A program made the position numbers and the translations under genes. Shown in pieces: positions 53,286 to 62,371 of a DNA stretch of 64,000 nucleotides. Every line of letters begins with the position of its first letter. Positions within the stretch are counted from its first letter, which is position 1. Source of the DNA: Frankia sp. AiPa1 (GTDB lineage Bacteria; Actinomycetota; Actinomycetes; Frankiales; Frankiaceae); contig NZ_JALKFZ020000141.1 in assembly GCF_023243075.1 (NCBI RefSeq), positions 62,001-126,000 on the forward strand, given 5' to 3'. The notes below the pieces were generated by a model. That model was not told the DNA's origin and did no database searches. It saw nothing but the letters and a program-made list of their open reading frames with translations.

Positions 53286-55643
53286 TCAGGTGGCGGTGTG
53301 GCCGAGCTGCGCGGACAGGGCGGTCAGCAGGTCCAGTGCGGCGTCGGCGATCACCGTCCCGGGCGGGAAGATCGCCGCCGCGCCGGCCGCCCGCAGCTCG
53401 TCGAAGTCGCCGGGCGGGATGACGCCGCCAACCACGATGAGGATGTCGGACCGGTCGAGCGCCGCGAGCTCCTCGCGCAGCGCCGGCACCAGGGTGAGGT
53501 GCCCGGCGGCGAGCGACGAGACGCCGACGATCTGCACATCCGCCTCGACCGCTTGGCGGGCGACCTCGGCGGGCGTCTGGAACAACGGGCCGACGTCCAC
53601 GTCGAAACCGATGTCGGCGAAGGCGCTGGCGATCACCTTCTGGCCGCGGTCGTGGCCGTCCTGGCCCATCTTGGCCACGAGGATGCGCGGGCGGCGCCCC
53701 TCCTGCCGCTCGAACTCGGCTGCCGCCTCGCGGGCGGCGGCGATGTTGCCGGCAGGTCCCGCCTCGTCCCGGTACACGCCGGAAATGGTACGGATCTGGC
53801 CCGAATGGCGCCCGTAGACCTTCTCCAGCGCGTCGGAGATCTCCCCCACCGTCGCCTTGGCCCGGGCGGCGTCGACGGCAAGCGCCAGCAGGTTCTGCTC
53901 GAGGCCCTGTCCCCGGCGCCCGTCGCGGGCGGCGTCTGCGGCGGCGGTCAGCGCGTGCAGCGCCGCCTCGACGGTGGGGCCGTCCCGCTCGTCCCGCAGC
54001 CGGCGCAGCTTGTCGACCTGCTCGGTGCGCACCGCCGAGTTGTCGACCTTGAGCACCTCGATGGCCTCGTCGGCGTCGACCCGGTACTTGTTCACCCCGA
54101 TCAGCGGCTGACGGCCCGAGTCGATCCGCGCCTGGGTACGCGCGGCGGCCTCCTCGATGCGCATCTTCGGGATGCCGGCATCGATGGCCTGCGCCATGCC
54201 GCCGGACGCCTCCACCTCGGCGATGTGCCCCCAGGCTTTCCGGGCAAGATCGTAAGTGAGGCGTTCGACGTAGTAGCTGCCGCCCCAAGGGTCGATGACC
54301 CTCGTGGTGCGCGACTCCTGCTGCAGGAGCAACTGGGTGTTGCGGGCGATGCGGGCGGAGAAGTCGGTGGGCAGCGCCAGCGCCTCGTCGAGCGCGTTGG
54401 TGTGCAGCGACTGGGTGTGGCCCTGGGTGGCGGCCATCGCCTCCACGCAGGTGCGCACCACGTTGTTGAACACGTCCTGGGCGGTCAGCGACCAGCCCGA
54501 CGTCTGCGAGTGGGTGCGCAGCGACAGCGACTTGGCGCTCCTCGGGTCGAACTGCTTGACCAGCTTCGCCCACAGCAGCCGGGCGGCGCGCAGCTTCGCG
54601 ACCTCCATGAAGAAGTTCATGCCGATCGCCCAGAAAAATGACAGCCGGGGCGCGAACGCATCGATTTCCAGCCCGGCGGCAAGACCCGCCCGGATGTACT
54701 CCACGCCGTCCGCCAGCGTATAGGCAAGTTCGAGGTCGGCCGTCGCTCCGGCCTCCTGCATGTGGTAACCGGAAATGGAGATCGAGTTGAATTTCGGCAT
54801 CCGCTGCGAGGTGAACGAGAAGATGTCCGAGATGATCTGCATCGACGGCTGCGGCGGGTAGATATAGGTGTTGCGGACCATGAATTCCTTGAGGATGTCG
54901 TTCTGGATGGTCCCGGCGAGCTGCTCGGGCGCCACCCCCTGCTCCTCGGCCGCGACGATGTAGAGCGCGAGCACCGGCAGGACGGCGCCGTTCATGGTCA
55001 TCGACACGCTCATCCGGTCCAACGGGATGCCGTCGAACAGCTGGCGCATGTCGAGGATGGAGTCGATCGCGACGCCCGCCATGCCCACGTCACCGGTGAC
55101 CCGTGGATGGTCGGAGTCGTAGCCGCGGTGGGTGGGCAGGTCGAAGGCGACTGACAGGCCCTTCTGGCCGGCCGCGAGATTCCGCCGGTAGAACGCGTTG
55201 GACGCCGCGGCGGTGGAGAAACCGGCGTACTGGCGAATCGTCCACGGTTGCGTGACATACATCGCGGGATAGGGCCCGCGCAGGAACGGGGCAACCCCCG
55301 GGTAGGTACCCAGAAAGTCGAGGCCGTCGGTGTCGGCCGCCGTGTAGAGCGGCTTGACGGCGATGCCTTCGGGGGTGTCCCAGGTCAGGGCTTCGACATC
55401 CTTGCCGGTCGCCGCCTCGACGGCGGCACGCCATTCCCGCTCGGGCACATCGGCGCCGGCCGGCGGGCCGCCCAGCGCGACAGCGGAGAAGTCCGGGATC
55501 ACGCCGGACGCCGACCTGACGGGCGGAGTCCCGGTCGAAGAGGTTCCACCGGGCGGCGTCCCGGCCGCGGCGGCCCCAGCGGACGACGCCGGCACGGCGG
55601 ACTGCTCTGCCGGGCTGGGCTGGTTGGTGCTGTCGACGGACAT
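53286..55643 (-). CDS. mutB: Methylmalonyl-CoA mutase large subunit
   Basis: The 785-residue catalytic subunit interconverts methylmalonyl-CoA and succinyl-CoA using adenosylcobalamin. The TIM-barrel half carries [19 protein letters not shown], the substrate loop RQYAGFSTA and [14 protein letters not shown]. The C-terminal B12-binding domain (about 645-780) carries the [10 protein letters not shown] motif, whose His binds cobalt, and [13 protein letters not shown] low-complexity N-terminal extension of about 60 residues precedes the conserved start. The ATG at 55643 overlaps the mutA stop by a base, so the subunits are translated together. MeaB follows, completing the propionate/odd-chain utilisation set. 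Confidence 0.94.
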   Translation of the reverse strand: MSVDSTNQPSPAEQSAVPASSAGAAAAGTPPGGTSSTGTPPVRSASGVIPDFSAVALGGPPAGADVPEREWRAAVEAATGKDVEALTWDTPEGIAVKPLYTAADTDGLDFLGTYPGVAPFLRGPYPAMYVTQPWTIRQYAGFSTAAASNAFYRRNLAAGQKGLSVAFDLPTHRGYDSDHPRVTGDVGMAGVAIDSILDMRQLFDGIPLDRMSVSMTMNGAVLPVLALYIVAAEEQGVAPEQLAGTIQNDILKEFMVRNTYIYPPQPSMQIISDIFSFTSQRMPKFNSISISGYHMQEAGATADLELAYTLADGVEYIRAGLAAGLEIDAFAPRLSFFWAIGMNFFMEVAKLRAARLLWAKLVKQFDPRSAKSLSLRTHSQTSGWSLTAQDVFNNVVRTCVEAMAATQGHTQSLHTNALDEALALPTDFSARIARNTQLLLQQESRTTRVIDPWGGSYYVERLTYDLARKAWGHIAEVEASGGMAQAIDAGIPKMRIEEAAARTQARIDSGRQPLIGVNKYRVDADEAIEVLKVDNSAVRTEQVDKLRRLRDERDGPTVEAALHALTAAADAARDGRRGQGLEQNLLALAVDAARAKATVGEISDALEKVYGRHSGQIRTISGVYRDEAGPAGNIAAAREAAAEFERQEGRRPRILVAKMGQDGHDRGQKVIASAFADIGFDVDVGPLFQTPAEVARQAVEADVQIVGVSSLAAGHLTLVPALREELAALDRSDILIVVGGVIPPGDFDELRAAGAAAIFPPGTVIADAALDLLTALSAQLGHTAT

Positions 55644-57556
55644 CAGGCGACTCCCGCCTCGGCCAGCGCCGCCTCGAGTACCGCGACGGCGTTACATCCT
55701 GTGAACACGTATCCGCCGATGCCGGCCTCGGCGTCGGCGTCGGCCCGAGAGCCGGGTTTGCCGGCCAGCCACACCTGGCCCGCACCCGCGGCGCGCAACG
55801 CCCTGGTCACCGCGGCGGCATGCTCGGCGTAGACCTTGTCCGCCGAGCACAGGCAGGCCACGGCCGCACCGGACGCGGTGAAGGCCGCGGCGATCGCCGC
55901 CGGGTCGGTGCCGACACCCGAGGTCGGAGTCTCGAACCCGCCGGCCTGGAACAGGTTCGCGGCGAAGGAGGCGCGCGCCGTCGACGCGGCGGCGCTGCCC
56001 AGCGTCACCAGAAAGACCGCCGGCCGGTCGGCCACTGCGAGGTGCGCGTCGGCACGCGCGCGCAGAGCCTCGAAGTCCGCGTCGTAGTAGATCTCCGGCA
56101 GACCCGCGACCACGGAGTCCGCGGAGGCGGGCAGCACGACGGGCGGGGCCGGGACGCGCTCGGGAAGCTTCTCCGCGACGTTGGGAAACTCGCTGACGCC
56201 GGTGATCGGATCCCGCCGGTGGGCGATCGCCTCCGCGCGGGCGGACCGGCTGGCCGTGATCTGCTCGGCGACCAACCCGTCGCGCAGTGCGGCGACGATT
56301 CCGCCGGCCCGCTCGATCTCGGTGAAGGCGGACCACGCCGCCTCGGCGAGCCGGTCGGTGAGCGACTCGACGAACCAGGAGCCGCCGGCCGGGTCGATCA
56401 CCCGGATGAGACTTGATTCCTCCTGCAGCAGGATCTGGGTGTTGCGGGCGATCCGACGGGAGAAGTCGTCGGCCAGACCGAGGCGGGTGTCGAAGGGCAG
56501 CACGGTGACCGCGTCGGCGCCGCCCACCCCGGCGGCGAAGCAGGCCAGCGTCGTGCGCAGCATGTTCACCCAAGGGTCACGCCGGGTCATCATCGCCGCG
56601 GAGGTGACCGCGTGCTGGCGCTGGGCCCGTTCGGCCGGCGCAGCGCCACTCACCTCGGCGACCCGCGCCCACAGCCGACGCGCCGCCCGCAGCTTCGCGA
56701 TCGAGCTGAACTGGTCGGCGGTGACCGTGTAGCGGAACTCCAGCTGGCCGAGGGCCTCGGCAAGACCCAGCCCCGCGTCGGTAAGCGCACGCAGGTAGGC
56801 CACCCCGGTGGCGAGCGAGGCGGCGAGTTCCTGCGCATCGCTGCCACCGGCGCTGTGGTACGGCTGGGCGTCCACCACCAGCGCGCGCAGGCCAGGAAAC
56901 TCGCCCGCGCAGCGCCGCGCCAGGGCTGTCACCTCGGCGAGCCCGGCCGGCTCGGATGCGCCGAGCCCAGCCCGGGCCGCAAGACCGATCGGGTCGGCGC
57001 CGAGGGTGCCGGCCAGCTGGGAGCCGAGCACGCCGCGGGCGTCGGCCACCCGCCACAACTCCTGGGCCGCCTGCGTCGCGTGTGCGCCCGCGTCGAGGGC
57101 GACGGGGGCGAGTTCGAGGTAGACCTGCGCGAGCACCGTCCCGAGCGCGTCGATCGGCAGGCCACCCTCGCCCAGCCGCAGCCACAGGGAGGTGACGCCG
57201 TTCTCCAGGTCGGCAAGCACGTCGACGGCCGCGGCCTTCGGGTCCGGCCCGGCATGCAGAGCTCGTACATCCCAGCCGCTGCCGACCGCCCCCTGCGGAC
57301 GCGCACCGCGCACAAACGGGGCAAGACCCGGCAGGCCGACGCCCCGGGGGGGGGGGGCGGCCGCGGTGTAGAGCGGCTGTATGCGTGGCCCCTCGTACGT
57401 CGGTGTGGCGAGCAGATCCTCGACATCGGCCGGAGTGTTCGCCTCACTCGCCACACCGGATTTGCGCAGGACCCCGAGGACCAGCTTCTGCCACTCGTCC
57501 CGCGTGGTCTCCGGAAAGTCGGCGGCCAGCGACAGCCCGGCAGGGGGAACGCTCAT
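55643..57556 (-). CDS. mutA: Methylmalonyl-CoA mutase small subunit
   Basis: The 637-residue non-catalytic subunit pairs with the large subunit in the heterodimeric mutase. It keeps the mutase barrel ([41 protein letters not shown]) and a degenerate B12-like C-terminal domain without the DxHxxG motif, as expected. A run of 13 G (57345-57357; poly-C on the coding strand) lies in the sequence coding PPP near residue 68. A one-base change there would shift the frame early in the gene. The start is ATG at 57556. It is the first gene of the mutA-mutB-meaB operon. Confidence 0.93.
   Translation of the reverse strand: MSVPPAGLSLAADFPETTRDEWQKLVLGVLRKSGVASEANTPADVEDLLATPTYEGPRIQPLYTAAAPPPRGVGLPGLAPFVRGARPQGAVGSGWDVRALHAGPDPKAAAVDVLADLENGVTSLWLRLGEGGLPIDALGTVLAQVYLELAPVALDAGAHATQAAQELWRVADARGVLGSQLAGTLGADPIGLAARAGLGASEPAGLAEVTALARRCAGEFPGLRALVVDAQPYHSAGGSDAQELAASLATGVAYLRALTDAGLGLAEALGQLEFRYTVTADQFSSIAKLRAARRLWARVAEVSGAAPAERAQRQHAVTSAAMMTRRDPWVNMLRTTLACFAAGVGGADAVTVLPFDTRLGLADDFSRRIARNTQILLQEESSLIRVIDPAGGSWFVESLTDRLAEAAWSAFTEIERAGGIVAALRDGLVAEQITASRSARAEAIAHRRDPITGVSEFPNVAEKLPERVPAPPVVLPASADSVVAGLPEIYYDADFEALRARADAHLAVADRPAVFLVTLGSAAASTARASFAANLFQAGGFETPTSGVGTDPAAIAAAFTASGAAVACLCSADKVYAEHAAAVTRALRAAGAGQVWLAGKPGSRADADAEAGIGGYVFTGCNAVAVLEAALAEAGVA
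57345..57357. repeat. Homopolymer of 13 G in the mutA coding sequence
   Basis: Positions 57345-57357 are all G, preceded by CCCC. Tracts of this length are prone to slippage in replication and to sequencing error. The mutA frame stays open across it as given. Confidence 0.95.
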
Positions 57557-57648
57557 GCACCGGATCGTAGGCCGGCGGGTGGTGGGAGGCTCGTAATGTA
57601 CTTCCTGTCACAAGCCCTCGCACACGTTTGGCCCGATGGTGGCCCCCC

Positions 57649-59019
57649 TCACGAGGCTTGCCGGCCCAGGGAGGGCGCGCCGGACAGGCATCGCGCCACC
57701 GTCTCCGCGACGCGCTCCGGGAACCAGGCGACGTCGAGGTCGCTGAAGCGCAGGACCGTCCAGTGCATCGCGGCCAGCAGGTTGGCCCGCTGGCGCTCCC
57801 GGTGCATCATGGCCGCGGGGCGGCTGGCCGGGGCCAGGTCCGCCTCGACCGCGACACGCAGCGCCGGCCAGGCCAGGTCCAGCTGGGCGATGACCTGCCC
57901 GGCGGCGTCGGACACCGCCCACTGGGGGCGCGGCGGGGCAAGCCCCGCGTCGGCGAACAGCAGCCGCAGCCGCGTCTCCAACGGCGACTGGGCGCGCCGG
58001 TCGGCGAGTGACCACCAGGCCTGCACGCGACGGTACCCACGCCGACCGGTCACCGAATGCCGGACGGCCCGCAGGTCCGGCACCATCGCGGCGTGCAGGG
58101 CCGCGTCCATGACAGCGACGGCAGCCTCACGACCGGGTGCGGCCAGCACCAGATCGGCAAGGGTCCGCTCCGGCGAGGTCAACGGAATACCGTCGTGCTC
58201 GATCCGCTCCGTGGCGGCCAGATCAGTGAAATGCAGCCGGATCCCGCGGGGCTGGGCCCGGGTGAGCCGGGCCGGCAGGATGAGATGGACGGGCTCCGAC
58301 CCGTCATCGGCGCCGCCGACTGATCCGGGTACGGACAGGGCGGACTCGACCGCGCCGGTTCCCGCCGTCTCCAGCACCGACAGCCCCGGGAGGAACGTCC
58401 CGGGCAGAAACGCCTGTGGCCCGAGCGAACCGGGCGACATCGAACCGAAAGTGGGCGACATCGAACCGAAGGTGGGATAGCCCGCCGCGGGGAGACCGGG
58501 CGCCGCGAAGCCGAGCAGCCGGGCCGCGGTGACACCACAGGCCACCGCCTGCGGGCGGCCGACCAGCGCGGCGCGAACCCGGGCCGCCAGCGTTCCGGTG
58601 GCGGGCGGCAGGCCTACCGCCCCGGCTTCGACACCATGGTCTCCCGGGGCCCCGCGACCGCCCAAGGCCGCTGGGCCGCCAGAGCCGACGGGGTTACCAG
58701 AGTCGACGGGAACACCGGGCCGGTCGGACACCACCACAAGATCCGGCCGCTTCGGTGTGGGGACGCCCACCCCGCCGCTGGGACTCGCAGGGCGCCGCGC
58801 CGCCGACGGGACGACGAAGGCACCGCGCACCGGGTGGTTCCACTGCCCGGACAGGACGAGCCGGCGGAGCTGGCCGCGGGTGAGTCCGGAATCGATCGCC
58901 TGGCGAAACGTGATCATTCCGCCTTGCGCGCGGGCCAGCGCCAGCGCCGGGTCGAGACCGGGATAGGCGGCGTGCGCGGGTCGGGTCGGCTGGGTCGAGG
59001 CCGAGGTCGAGAAGGTCAT
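57649..59019 (-). CDS. AbiEi-antitoxin-like protein with DUF559 nuclease-like C-terminus
   Basis: The protein (456 residues from ATG 59019) starts with a winged-helix-like domain of the AbiEi type IV antitoxin family (GGMITFRQAIDSGLTRGQLRRLVLSGQW, then HPVRGAFVVP). A long low-complexity insert with an exact 21-bp duplication follows (58432-58473; PTFGSMS), then the rest of the AbiEi-like region (TSPERTLADLVL). The C-terminal part (QSPLETRLRLLFADAGL, QLDLAWPALRVAVEAD, LRFSDLDV) fits the DUF559/Vsr-like nuclease fold. No AbiEii-type toxin gene is adjacent, so it is probably a stand-alone actinobacterial form. The start is uncertain. Confidence 0.75.
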   Translation of the reverse strand: MTFSTSASTQPTRPAHAAYPGLDPALALARAQGGMITFRQAIDSGLTRGQLRRLVLSGQWNHPVRGAFVVPSAARRPASPSGGVGVPTPKRPDLVVVSDRPGVPVDSGNPVGSGGPAALGGRGAPGDHGVEAGAVGLPPATGTLAARVRAALVGRPQAVACGVTAARLLGFAAPGLPAAGYPTFGSMSPTFGSMSPGSLGPQAFLPGTFLPGLSVLETAGTGAVESALSVPGSVGGADDGSEPVHLILPARLTRAQPRGIRLHFTDLAATERIEHDGIPLTSPERTLADLVLAAPGREAAVAVMDAALHAAMVPDLRAVRHSVTGRRGYRRVQAWWSLADRRAQSPLETRLRLLFADAGLAPPRPQWAVSDAAGQVIAQLDLAWPALRVAVEADLAPASRPAAMMHRERQRANLLAAMHWTVLRFSDLDVAWFPERVAETVARCLSGAPSLGRQAS

Positions 59020-59165
59020 GGGCTCGAGAATCCAGGACTGCGGGCCGCCGATCCAGAGCCCGGAAAAATCTGTGGATAACGCCTGGCGGCAAGCCGGTGA
59101 ACAGGCACCTTGCCCGACCACCACATCGCCGGAATGTCTGCGTGCACTCCGCGGGATACCGCGCG

Positions 59166-60455
59166 TCAGGCCGCCCGGCTGGCCAGGCCCTGGGCATACT
59201 CGAGCCACCACTGTCCAGCCGCTGGGCCGCCGTTGCAGGCGCCGTCCGACTCGCCGGGCACCTTCACCCACAGAAAGGCGTCGACCCGCGGGTTTCCGGT
59301 GGCAGCGGTCGGCGCCACGCCGAGACCGCGCCCGGGCGGATTGCACCAGGTGTTGTCGGCGGCCGGCCCACGCCCGTTGCGCGAGGTGTCCACGACGTAG
59401 TGCGCCCCGCCACCGACGGCCGCGACCACGGCGTCGCCGTAGACGATCTCGCTGGCCGTGTCGTCGAAGTTCGAGACGTTCAGCGCGAACCCGCGGGCCC
59501 GCTCCACCCCCGCCAGACGCAGCCGGGAGGCCATGACCGCGGCGGGCTGCCAGTCCGCGTGGCCGGCGTCAAGATAGACGTCGGCCCCGGTGCCGGCAAG
59601 CTTGTCGACGGCGTAGTTCAGCATGGCGTAGCGAGCCGTCGTGGCGGCTGGGGACAGACAGTCCATCTGAGCCAGCGCGTCCGGTTCGACGATGACCGCG
59701 GCCGCTCCCTGGCCGAGCCCGGCGGCGAAGGCGTCGATCCAGGCCGGGTAGGCCGCCTGGTCGGCCACGCCGCCGACGGACTGCCCGCCGCCGCAGTCCC
59801 GCTGCGCAATGGCGTAGGCGACGAGCAGCGGCAGGGCGCCCGCGGCCCGCGCGACCCGCACCCGCTGGGCGACCTGGGTACGTACCGTGGTCGGATTCGG
59901 ATCGCCGAACCAGTCGGCATGCCCGTGATCGGCAATGCGGGACAGCGTCTGCGCCCCCGCCGGATCGGTCGCGCGCAGCGTGTTCACCGCCCGGGCCGCG
60001 TCACTGTCGGGGTCGACGTACAGGTTGGCCGAGGCAAACGGATCTCCGACGGCAGCAGCCACGCCGGAGCCGGCAGCCAGCGACGAGGCCGCGCTCATGG
60101 ATGCCGTCGCACCGGTCCCGGACGGGCCACGGGCGCCCGCCAGCCGGGTTGCGGTGGGACTGCCCGCGGCGGAGGCCGAGGGACGGTCCGGCGACGCTGT
60201 CCGGCCGGCACCGTCCCCGTCGCCGCCCGACCGAGCGGACGAGGTCGGGGCGGGATCGATCACGCCGGGCCGGGCGGCGACCATGCTCGAGCCGCCGGCA
60301 GCGCCCTGTCCCGGACCGAGTGTCTGCTGCAGACCGAAACCCGCACACATCAGCAGCAGGGCACCGGCACCCAGGCCCACTCGGAATCGCCGCTGCCCGT
60401 GGGAACCAGTCCCGGCGGGAAGCCGACGGTGGCGGCGGATCGGGGCGTTCGACAC
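59166..60455 (-). CDS. GH6 family secreted glycosidase, first copy
   Basis: The 429-residue protein has a basic N-terminus with a hydrophobic helix (VGLGAGALLLMCAGFGLQQ), a long Ser/Ala/Gly linker, and a glycoside hydrolase family 6 domain (about 135-429). Key acids are visible: Asp220 in AIAQRDCGGG and Asp259 in VIVEPDALAQMDC. WCNPPGRGLG and DAFLWVKVPGESDG are further family motifs. GH6 enzymes cleave beta-1,4-glucan with inversion. The start is GTG at 60455, with GGAGG six bases before it. A paralogous GH6 gene lies upstream in the same direction. This copy is probably membrane-anchored or secreted. Confidence 0.9.
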   Translation of the reverse strand: MSNAPIRRHRRLPAGTGSHGQRRFRVGLGAGALLLMCAGFGLQQTLGPGQGAAGGSSMVAARPGVIDPAPTSSARSGGDGDGAGRTASPDRPSASAAGSPTATRLAGARGPSGTGATASMSAASSLAAGSGVAAAVGDPFASANLYVDPDSDAARAVNTLRATDPAGAQTLSRIADHGHADWFGDPNPTTVRTQVAQRVRVARAAGALPLLVAYAIAQRDCGGGQSVGGVADQAAYPAWIDAFAAGLGQGAAAVIVEPDALAQMDCLSPAATTARYAMLNYAVDKLAGTGADVYLDAGHADWQPAAVMASRLRLAGVERARGFALNVSNFDDTASEIVYGDAVVAAVGGGAHYVVDTSRNGRGPAADNTWCNPPGRGLGVAPTAATGNPRVDAFLWVKVPGESDGACNGGPAAGQWWLEYAQGLASRAA

Positions 60456-61016
60456 ACGACCTCCGGCTACCGGCAGAACAGGGAGACTCCGGGCGACGGC
60501 CCAGGTAACGACCCAGGACAACGACCTGGGACGGCGGTGGCCCAGGTCGTTGGCAGCAGGTTATCGAGCACCGAACCGGCGAAGGCCGACGACGGTGTAC
60601 GGACGGATCAGGCAATCCGAACGTTGAGACTTTCGAGAGGTTACGGCGGCCGAAGGAGACCTACCGATGGCCACAAGCACAGGAAACTGCCAGAATTCCC
60701 ACCACACGCCTGGTTCGTTGTCGTGGAGATGTGAAACGGCCATCACGATCGCCGGTCGCCCGCAGACGGGTTCCGTCCGATCCGGGTCGGCCCTGTTCCA
60801 CCTCGACGCAGCCCGGCCCGCACCCGCAGCAGCCCAGGTCGAGGCGCATCCTTCGCCACCACTGGAACAGGCGGACATCGCGGCCGACAGGAGTCACCGC
60901 CCACAGCGGCAGCGCGGGCAGAAGGGCAGAGCGGGCAGAAAGGCAGAGCGGGCAGGGAAGCAGCGGCAGAAACCGGAATGCGTGGACATTGACCGGTGAC
61001 GAGAAAAGGCTCCGCG
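60456..61016. other. Region between the two GH6 genes
   Basis: No gene is supported in these 561 bases between two minus-strand GH6 genes. Besides the inverted repeats listed separately, positions 60905-60965 hold a purine-rich short tandem repeat of the GGGCAGAGCGGGCAGAA type. The least GC-rich part, near 60590-60760, may hold the promoter of the first GH6 gene. Confidence 0.5.
60500..60551. promoter_or_regulatory. Inverted repeats upstream of the first GH6 gene
   Basis: AACGACCTGGG (60520-60530) and CCCAGGTCGTT (60541-60551) form a perfect 11-bp inverted repeat with a 10-base spacer. A related CCCAGGTAACG precedes it at 60500-60510. The sites lie about 65-95 bases before the GTG start, so they could be operator half-sites or a leader hairpin. 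They do not match the known CebR-type operator core TGGGAGCGCTCCCA. Confidence 0.5.
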
Positions 61017-62171
61017 TCAGTTGGCGGCGGCGTTGTGGACGAGGTCGGCGGCGGCCTGCGGCCACCACGCACCGGCCTCGGGGTCGCCACGGCCGCATTC
61101 ACCGTCGCTGGCGCCGGGGGTCTTGACCCACAGGAACGCGTCCGCGTGGGGATAGCCGGTGTCGGTCGTCGGTCGGTCGCCGAGTCCGCGCCCGGGCGGG
61201 TTGCACCAGGGGTGCGAGATGCCGGTCGCGGGGCCCCGGCCGTTGCGGGAGGTGTCGATGACATAGTGGGCGCCGCCGAGCAGCCGGGAGAGCACCTCGC
61301 CGCGGGCCGCCTCATCCGCGGTGGCGTAGTAGTTCGCCACGTTGACCGCGAATCCGCGGGCATGTGTCACCCCGGCCTGGACCAGGCGGCGGGCCATCTC
61401 CGCGGCGTCGGTCCAACCACAGTTGGCGCCGTCGAGATAGACACTGGTCGCGGGCAGGCCGCCATAGACGTCGATCGCGTCGCGCAACAGGGCATAGCGC
61501 TCCTGGGCCTGGCCGGCGTCAAGCTCGTCGATCTGGCCGAGCGCATCCGGTTCGAGGACGACGACGGCCCGGGCGCCGCCGATGCCGGCCGCGACCTGGC
61601 TGGTGAACTGACGGTAGGAGCCGGCGTCGGGCAGGCCCCCGGATGAGTAGCCGGCACCCACGTCCCGGTGCGGGATCGCGTACACCATGTACACCGCGGT
61701 GGAACCGGCCGCCTGCGCGGCGGCGGCCCGAGCGTGCACCTCGCCAGCCACGTCCTTGATCCAGTCGCCCACCGGGAACGCGGTGGGGGTCCGCACCAGC
61801 GTCGCGATCGTGGCCGCCTCGTCGCGATGAGCGGCGGCGCGCTGCGCCGCCTGGCTGTCCGGATCGGCGAGGAACGGCGCCCGGGGCGCGCGGGTGGCGG
61901 CGCCGTCGCTGTCGGGAGCGGCGATCGCCGTCTGGTTCACGGCGTCGGCCCCGCCGACCGGGCAGCGGGTGCGGTCCGGCGCGGGTACCGGCGCCGCGGC
62001 GGTGGCCCCTCCGGTCCGGCCTGATCCTCCGTCCGAACGCCCGTCATCCCCGCCGCCCAGGCCGCATCCGGCCAGCGAGGCCGCCAGCGCCAGCAGTGCC
62101 GTGAAGGCCAGGACCGCGGCGCCCCGGCGCGCAGGCTCCCGGGTCACGGGCATCGACCTGGTTGACGGCAC
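61017..62171 (-). CDS. GH6 family lipoprotein glycosidase (CslZ-like)
   Basis: The 384-residue protein has a lipoprotein signal with lipobox LAGC (Cys36), a Gly/Ala/Pro linker and a GH6 domain (about 95-384). The catalytic acids are Asp170 in AIPHRDVGAG and Asp209 in VLEPDALGQID. WCNPPGRGLG and ADAFLWVKTPGASDG are shared with the paralogue downstream. Its place next to glxA matches the Streptomyces cslA-glxA-cslZ cluster, where a GH6 enzyme trims the cellulose-like surface glycan. The start is GTG at 62171, with GAGGA about eight bases before it; ATG 62153 is a second choice. The gap to glxA (62172-62371) shows only pyrimidine-rich short repeats on this strand. Confidence 0.9.
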   Translation of the reverse strand: MPSTRSMPVTREPARRGAAVLAFTALLALAASLAGCGLGGGDDGRSDGGSGRTGGATAAAPVPAPDRTRCPVGGADAVNQTAIAAPDSDGAATRAPRAPFLADPDSQAAQRAAAHRDEAATIATLVRTPTAFPVGDWIKDVAGEVHARAAAAQAAGSTAVYMVYAIPHRDVGAGYSSGGLPDAGSYRQFTSQVAAGIGGARAVVVLEPDALGQIDELDAGQAQERYALLRDAIDVYGGLPATSVYLDGANCGWTDAAEMARRLVQAGVTHARGFAVNVANYYATADEAARGEVLSRLLGGAHYVIDTSRNGRGPATGISHPWCNPPGRGLGDRPTTDTGYPHADAFLWVKTPGASDGECGRGDPEAGAWWPQAAADLVHNAAAN

Positions 62172-62371
62172 GGCGGCGTCCTCTCTGCGGAGACTCGCGT
62201 GACAGGTGGTGACGCGAGGGTCTGGCGGCGGCTCGCGGATCAGGCCTCGCCGAAGGCCGGCGCGCGCAGGGTGGGCAAGGTCGAACGAAGTGGGCAGGGC
62301 GAGCAGGGACAGGAGGCGGGGCGGTCAGGGGCAGGGCGGACAGAGCTCGGGGCAGCCTGCACCGCCGGGCG

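Noticed and set aside
60456-61016. CebR cellulose operator before the first GH6 gene
   Set aside because: No TGGGAGCGCTCCCA-like core was found; only the CCCAGGT-type inverted repeats are present.
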